Origin: Bacteroidales bacterium
GTDB lineage: Bacteria > Bacteroidota > Bacteroidia > Bacteroidales > Prolixibacteraceae
Assembly: GCA_012719495.1 (NCBI GenBank)
Contig: JAAYAG010000133.1
Location: 1-53,965, forward strand
Direction: 5' to 3'
Length of the DNA: 53,965 bases
The notes below the pieces were generated by a model. The model was not told where the DNA came from. It saw only the letters and a program-made list of their open reading frames with translations, and searched no databases. Below, piece by piece: positions 51,461 through 53,965 of this stretch. Position 1 is the first letter of the stretch. Each line of letters opens with the position of its first letter. Both the position numbers and the translations under genes were made by a program.

Positions 51461-52068
51461 TATCTGCTTAATATTTTTGTCTTTTGAGCATTGTATTCTT
51501 CCTCGGTGAGGATGCCTTTCATTTTTAGCTCAAAAATCTTTTCAAGTTCTTCTTTTATATCGACTGTTGGTGGTTGACTGGCTGCTTTCATTGCGTTGGC
51601 CATCTCTTGGGCTTGTTTTCGGGCTTGAAGTTGCTTGTATTCTTCCTGCATTTGAGTGATGGTGTCTTTTAACCGCGCAGGGTTTTCGAGCATGCTGTAG
51701 GTAGTTGCACCAATCTCGGCTGCTGTTTGGATTTCTACATTGCCATAGTTGAATATTTTTCCCCAGAATGACTGATGGTAAGCGACATTGTTTATTTTGT
51801 CGAGCGGACTTTCTTTACTGTTGTTCGATAGTACCCCTTTTTCGTCTACTATGCGGAAGTTTGTGACTGTCCAAAGGTTATTTTTTCGTTCAATAAGTTT
51901 GTATAGAATTAATAAAGCTCCTGCTGCCGAGAGGATTAGTCCAAATGGAATGAGAAATATGCCCCCAACAACCAACGCGGTGCCAATTAAAAAGGGAACA
52001 ACCAGGGTAAACCAATGTAGCTGAACCTCGAGGATAATTTTTTCGTCTGTCTTTAGTTTCGTTTTCAT
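51460..52068 (-). CDS. Membrane PH-domain protein with C-terminal SHOCT motif
   Basis: 202 residues. Two hydrophobic helices (about 22-57) precede a bacterial PH domain (bPH_2-like, about 60-125, with VDEKGVLSNNSKESPLDKINNV and GNVEIQTAAEIG). A helical Gln-rich linker leads to a SHOCT motif (LEKIFELKMKGILTEEEYNAQK). Such proteins are inner-membrane anchored, of unknown function; SHOCT motifs often mediate oligomerisation. It is convergent with dsbD. Confidence 0.88.
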   Translation of the reverse strand: MKTKLKTDEKIILEVQLHWFTLVVPFLIGTALVVGGIFLIPFGLILSAAGALLILYKLIERKNNLWTVTNFRIVDEKGVLSNNSKESPLDKINNVAYHQSFWGKIFNYGNVEIQTAAEIGATTYSMLENPARLKDTITQMQEEYKQLQARKQAQEMANAMKAASQPPTVDIKEELEKIFELKMKGILTEEEYNAQKTKILSR

Positions 52069-52288
52069 TGTTAGTCTTCATTTTAAGTTGCTTATTCCCG
52101 TTTGTGTTTTGCTGTGTTTGATTCATAAACACAACATGCACTTCGAAAACATGCTTGTGAAAAAATCAATATGAGATGCGTTGCATTTGCAAAATCAGCC
52201 TCAAATTACATATTTTTTTAATGGAATGAGAGGCCGATCATATTTTTTTCAGCAATTGCATTAAAATTTTAATTAGCTGTAAATTAGC

Positions 52289-53056
52289 TTAGTATTCATT
52301 ATCTACGTCGGTCAGTACTTCGAATCCGGTTTCGGTAACGAGAATGGTGTGCTCAAATTGTGCTGACAATTTTCCATCAACAGTACGGGCTGTCCATCCA
52401 TCGAATTTATCAACTTTTGTGCGGGGTTTCCCTTCGTTAATCATTGGTTCAATGGTAAAAGTCATGCCAGGTTGCATTTTGGGTCCTGAATTCCTTCGCG
52501 CAGAGTGTTCCACCTGCGGGTCTTCGTGAAAATTGATGCCAACCCCATGACCACAATATTCGTAAACTACTGAATACCCTTTCATTTGAATGTAGCGGGC
52601 AATGATAAACCCGATGTTCCCGAAATAATTACCCGGAAAAACCTGTTGTATGCCAAGTGTTAAGCTGTGGCGTGTGGCATCGATCAGTTGTTGGGCCTTG
52701 TCCGAAATTTCGCCAATAGAGTACATTTTGCTGGTATCGCCATAGTACCCGTTTAAGATGGTGGTAACGTCGATATTGAAAATGTCGCCGTGTTTTAAAA
52801 TAACATCAGGCGATGGAACCCCATGGCAAACTACTTCGTTTGGCGAAATGCAGCTTGATTTTGTGTATCCGTTGTAACCCAACGTGGCCGGAATTGCGCC
52901 ATTGTCGCGAATAAATTCTTCAATTATTTTGTCGAGGTATTCGGTACTGACACCGTCTTTTATATACCCTTCAATCATTTTCAACGTGTTGCCGGCCAAT
53001 TGGCTGCTTCGCCTGATCCCTTCTATTTGTTCGGGAGTTTTGATAATTATTCCCAT
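52289..53056 (-). CDS. map: Methionine aminopeptidase, type I
   Basis: 255 residues, type Ia length. Metal ligands appear in order: NIDVTTILNGYYGDTSK (two Asp), GHGVGINFHEDP (His), FTIEPMI (Glu) and QFEHTILV (Glu). It removes the initiator Met from nascent proteins. It lies alone here, away from the ribosomal protein operon where it often sits. Confidence 0.97.
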   Translation of the reverse strand: MGIIIKTPEQIEGIRRSSQLAGNTLKMIEGYIKDGVSTEYLDKIIEEFIRDNGAIPATLGYNGYTKSSCISPNEVVCHGVPSPDVILKHGDIFNIDVTTILNGYYGDTSKMYSIGEISDKAQQLIDATRHSLTLGIQQVFPGNYFGNIGFIIARYIQMKGYSVVYEYCGHGVGINFHEDPQVEHSARRNSGPKMQPGMTFTIEPMINEGKPRTKVDKFDGWTARTVDGKLSAQFEHTILVTETGFEVLTDVDNEY

Positions 53057-53333
53057 CTGATTATTTTTTTTGCAAAAGTGAAGATAAAGAGCCGGTTTTC
53101 AAAACAGAGTAGGGTTTTGTTTATCTTTTTTTAGCGAACAGAAAGAAGAAATTTGACGGCAACTTTTTTCAGTTATTTGGAATTAATAGATGGAGACCTG
53201 ACAAAACGAACTTTTTATTACAAGCATGCTTCAATTTATGTAAGTAGTAAACAAATGAAATTGTTGATCATAAAACCGTTGATTATTTAATTTTTTTTAT
53301 AGCTTTACTTAACAACTATACCAACAAACAAAT

Positions 53334-53570
53334 ATGAAAACAATAAAAATGGTTCATTTTGGCAGTTCAGAAGGTTGGGAACCAACTGATGATTGGTTTA
53401 TGCTTGGAATTTTAAATCGATTAGTGTCATCATACAATTTTACTCCTCAACAAATATTCAATTGCCAAACCAGTGATGTAAATAGTCATCAAAAGTTAAA
53501 AACAAGAATAATAAGTAATTATGGAAAAGAAGCAAACGTTAAAGAAGCTTTCGACCTTTTTGGTTTTTAA
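53334..53570 (+). CDS. Small protein of unknown function
   Basis: 78 residues beginning MKTIKMVHFGSSEGWEP. It has no signal peptide, membrane segment or family I recognise; the composition is that of a soluble protein. Its 3' end overlaps the next reading frame by 50 bases, which is long for two true genes, so either this frame or the start of the next is uncertain. Confidence 0.4.
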   Translation: MKTIKMVHFGSSEGWEPTDDWFMLGILNRLVSSYNFTPQQIFNCQTSDVNSHQKLKTRIISNYGKEANVKEAFDLFGF

Positions 53571-53965
53571 AGCTTCTCTTTTCTTTTTTATTTTGATGAT
53601 ATCGGGTTGTTGGGAAAGAAATCCTGATTTTGAAAATCAAATTCAAGTTAATAATCAAACTTGTGATACTCTGTGTTTTATGGTCTCAAAGAAATATATT
53701 TCAGATATTCCTGGCGAAGAAGTTGACTTGCTTCCGGGGAAAAATAAAATTGGGGCCGATTATCAAAAATCTTCTTTTGAAATCATTGAAAAGAAATGGA
53801 AGTACAGAGGAGATACAATTGAAATCTTGCGTAAAGGATATAATACCATTAAGTGGGCAGGTCCTTTACGTGAAATGCCCGATAGTGTCCATCATTTTTT
53901 TAACAAGAACTCATGGGAAATAAAAATGGGTGGACATAAAGACGATTGGGAGATTGCAACCTTTA
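53521..53965 (+). CDS. Lipoprotein of unknown function (3' end cut by window)
   Basis: The frame is open from the ATG at 53521 to the window edge, 148 codons. A basic N-terminus, a hydrophobic stretch of about 12 residues and the lipobox LMISGC (Cys near residue 30) mark a lipoprotein. An in-frame TTG at 53560 would give a shorter signal and reduce the overlap with the preceding small gene to 11 bases. The mature part has scattered Cys (QTCDTLCF) and no recognised domain. Confidence 0.65.
   Translation, partial: MEKKQTLKKLSTFLVFKASLFFFILMISGCWERNPDFENQIQVNNQTCDTLCFMVSKKYISDIPGEEVDLLPGKNKIGADYQKSSFEIIEKKWKYRGDTIEILRKGYNTIKWAGPLREMPDSVHHFFNKNSWEIKMGGHKDDWEIATF

Overview
The window is chromosomal DNA from a member of the Bacteroidota, most likely class Bacteroidia (a Marinilabiliales/Prolixibacteraceae-like lineage is a guess). 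The signs are gliding-associated genes gldD and gldE, a Bacteroidota-type LptD, pyrB-pyrI adjacency, a PafA-type phosphatase homologue, a 30-residue AURKAIP1/COX24-like basic protein, and repeated promoters of the Bacteroidota form TTTG/TTG, about 19 bases, TAnnTTTG. No rRNA, tRNA, CRISPR array, transposase or phage gene was seen.

Layout. 1-8.1 kb: a truncated secreted glycine-rich/Ig-like repeat protein, a lipoprotein with a zinc-metallopeptidase motif, a crcB plus CPA2 antiporter pair, a DUF4412 protein and a PPC-domain protein. 8.2-10.4 kb: PBP4-type carboxypeptidase and a GtrA membrane protein, followed on the opposite strand by a probable unannotated structured RNA (10.35-10.64 kb). 10.8-14.4 kb: GlcNAc-kinase-like protein, GAF-domain protein, pyrI, pyrB (with an attenuator-like leader) and yigZ. 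14.4-17.7 kb: dnaA, a 0.6-kb very AT-rich gap, and a cell-wall amidase. 17.8-22.2 kb: lptD, ridA and the rpsF-rpsR-rplI operon with a structured leader. 22.5-26.9 kb: a sugar-nucleotidyltransferase-like protein, aspartate kinase and lysS. 26.9-31.7 kb: a PafA homologue lacking nearly all catalytic residues, a two-gene DNA-repair unit (TIGR03915 plus radical SAM) and a divergent LexA-like repressor. 31.8-37.9 kb: a five-gene terpenoid-type cluster. 38-39 kb: glutathione peroxidase and an OhrR-type MarR regulator with a clear operator. 39-42.5 kb: speA and zwf. 42.6-46.9 kb: mutY-ssb-gldE-gldD-PPTase. 47.1-49.3 kb: HU, the AURKAIP1-like small protein and rng. 49.4-53.1 kb: dsbD, a PH/SHOCT protein and map. 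At the end are a small unknown gene and a truncated lipoprotein.

The most unusual locus is the cluster at 31.8-37.9 kb. A double [4Fe-4S] ferredoxin, a radical SAM enzyme, a DUF116-polyprenyl-diphosphate-synthase fusion, a short prenyltransferase/cyclase-fold protein and a squalene-hopene-cyclase-like enzyme with an intact DxDD acid motif are tightly packed on one strand. No squalene synthase lies nearby. I infer a pathway in which a C20-or-longer prenyl diphosphate, or a lipid made from it, is cyclised by a class II mechanism and modified by radical chemistry. The product is unknown.

Other signals worth attention are the orphan structured RNA, the degenerate PafA homologue, a palindrome overlapping the promoter of the DNA-repair radical SAM gene, the peroxide-type operator upstream of glutathione peroxidase, a 13-bp hairpin in front of the RNase G gene, and the hairpin/T-tract just upstream of pyrB.
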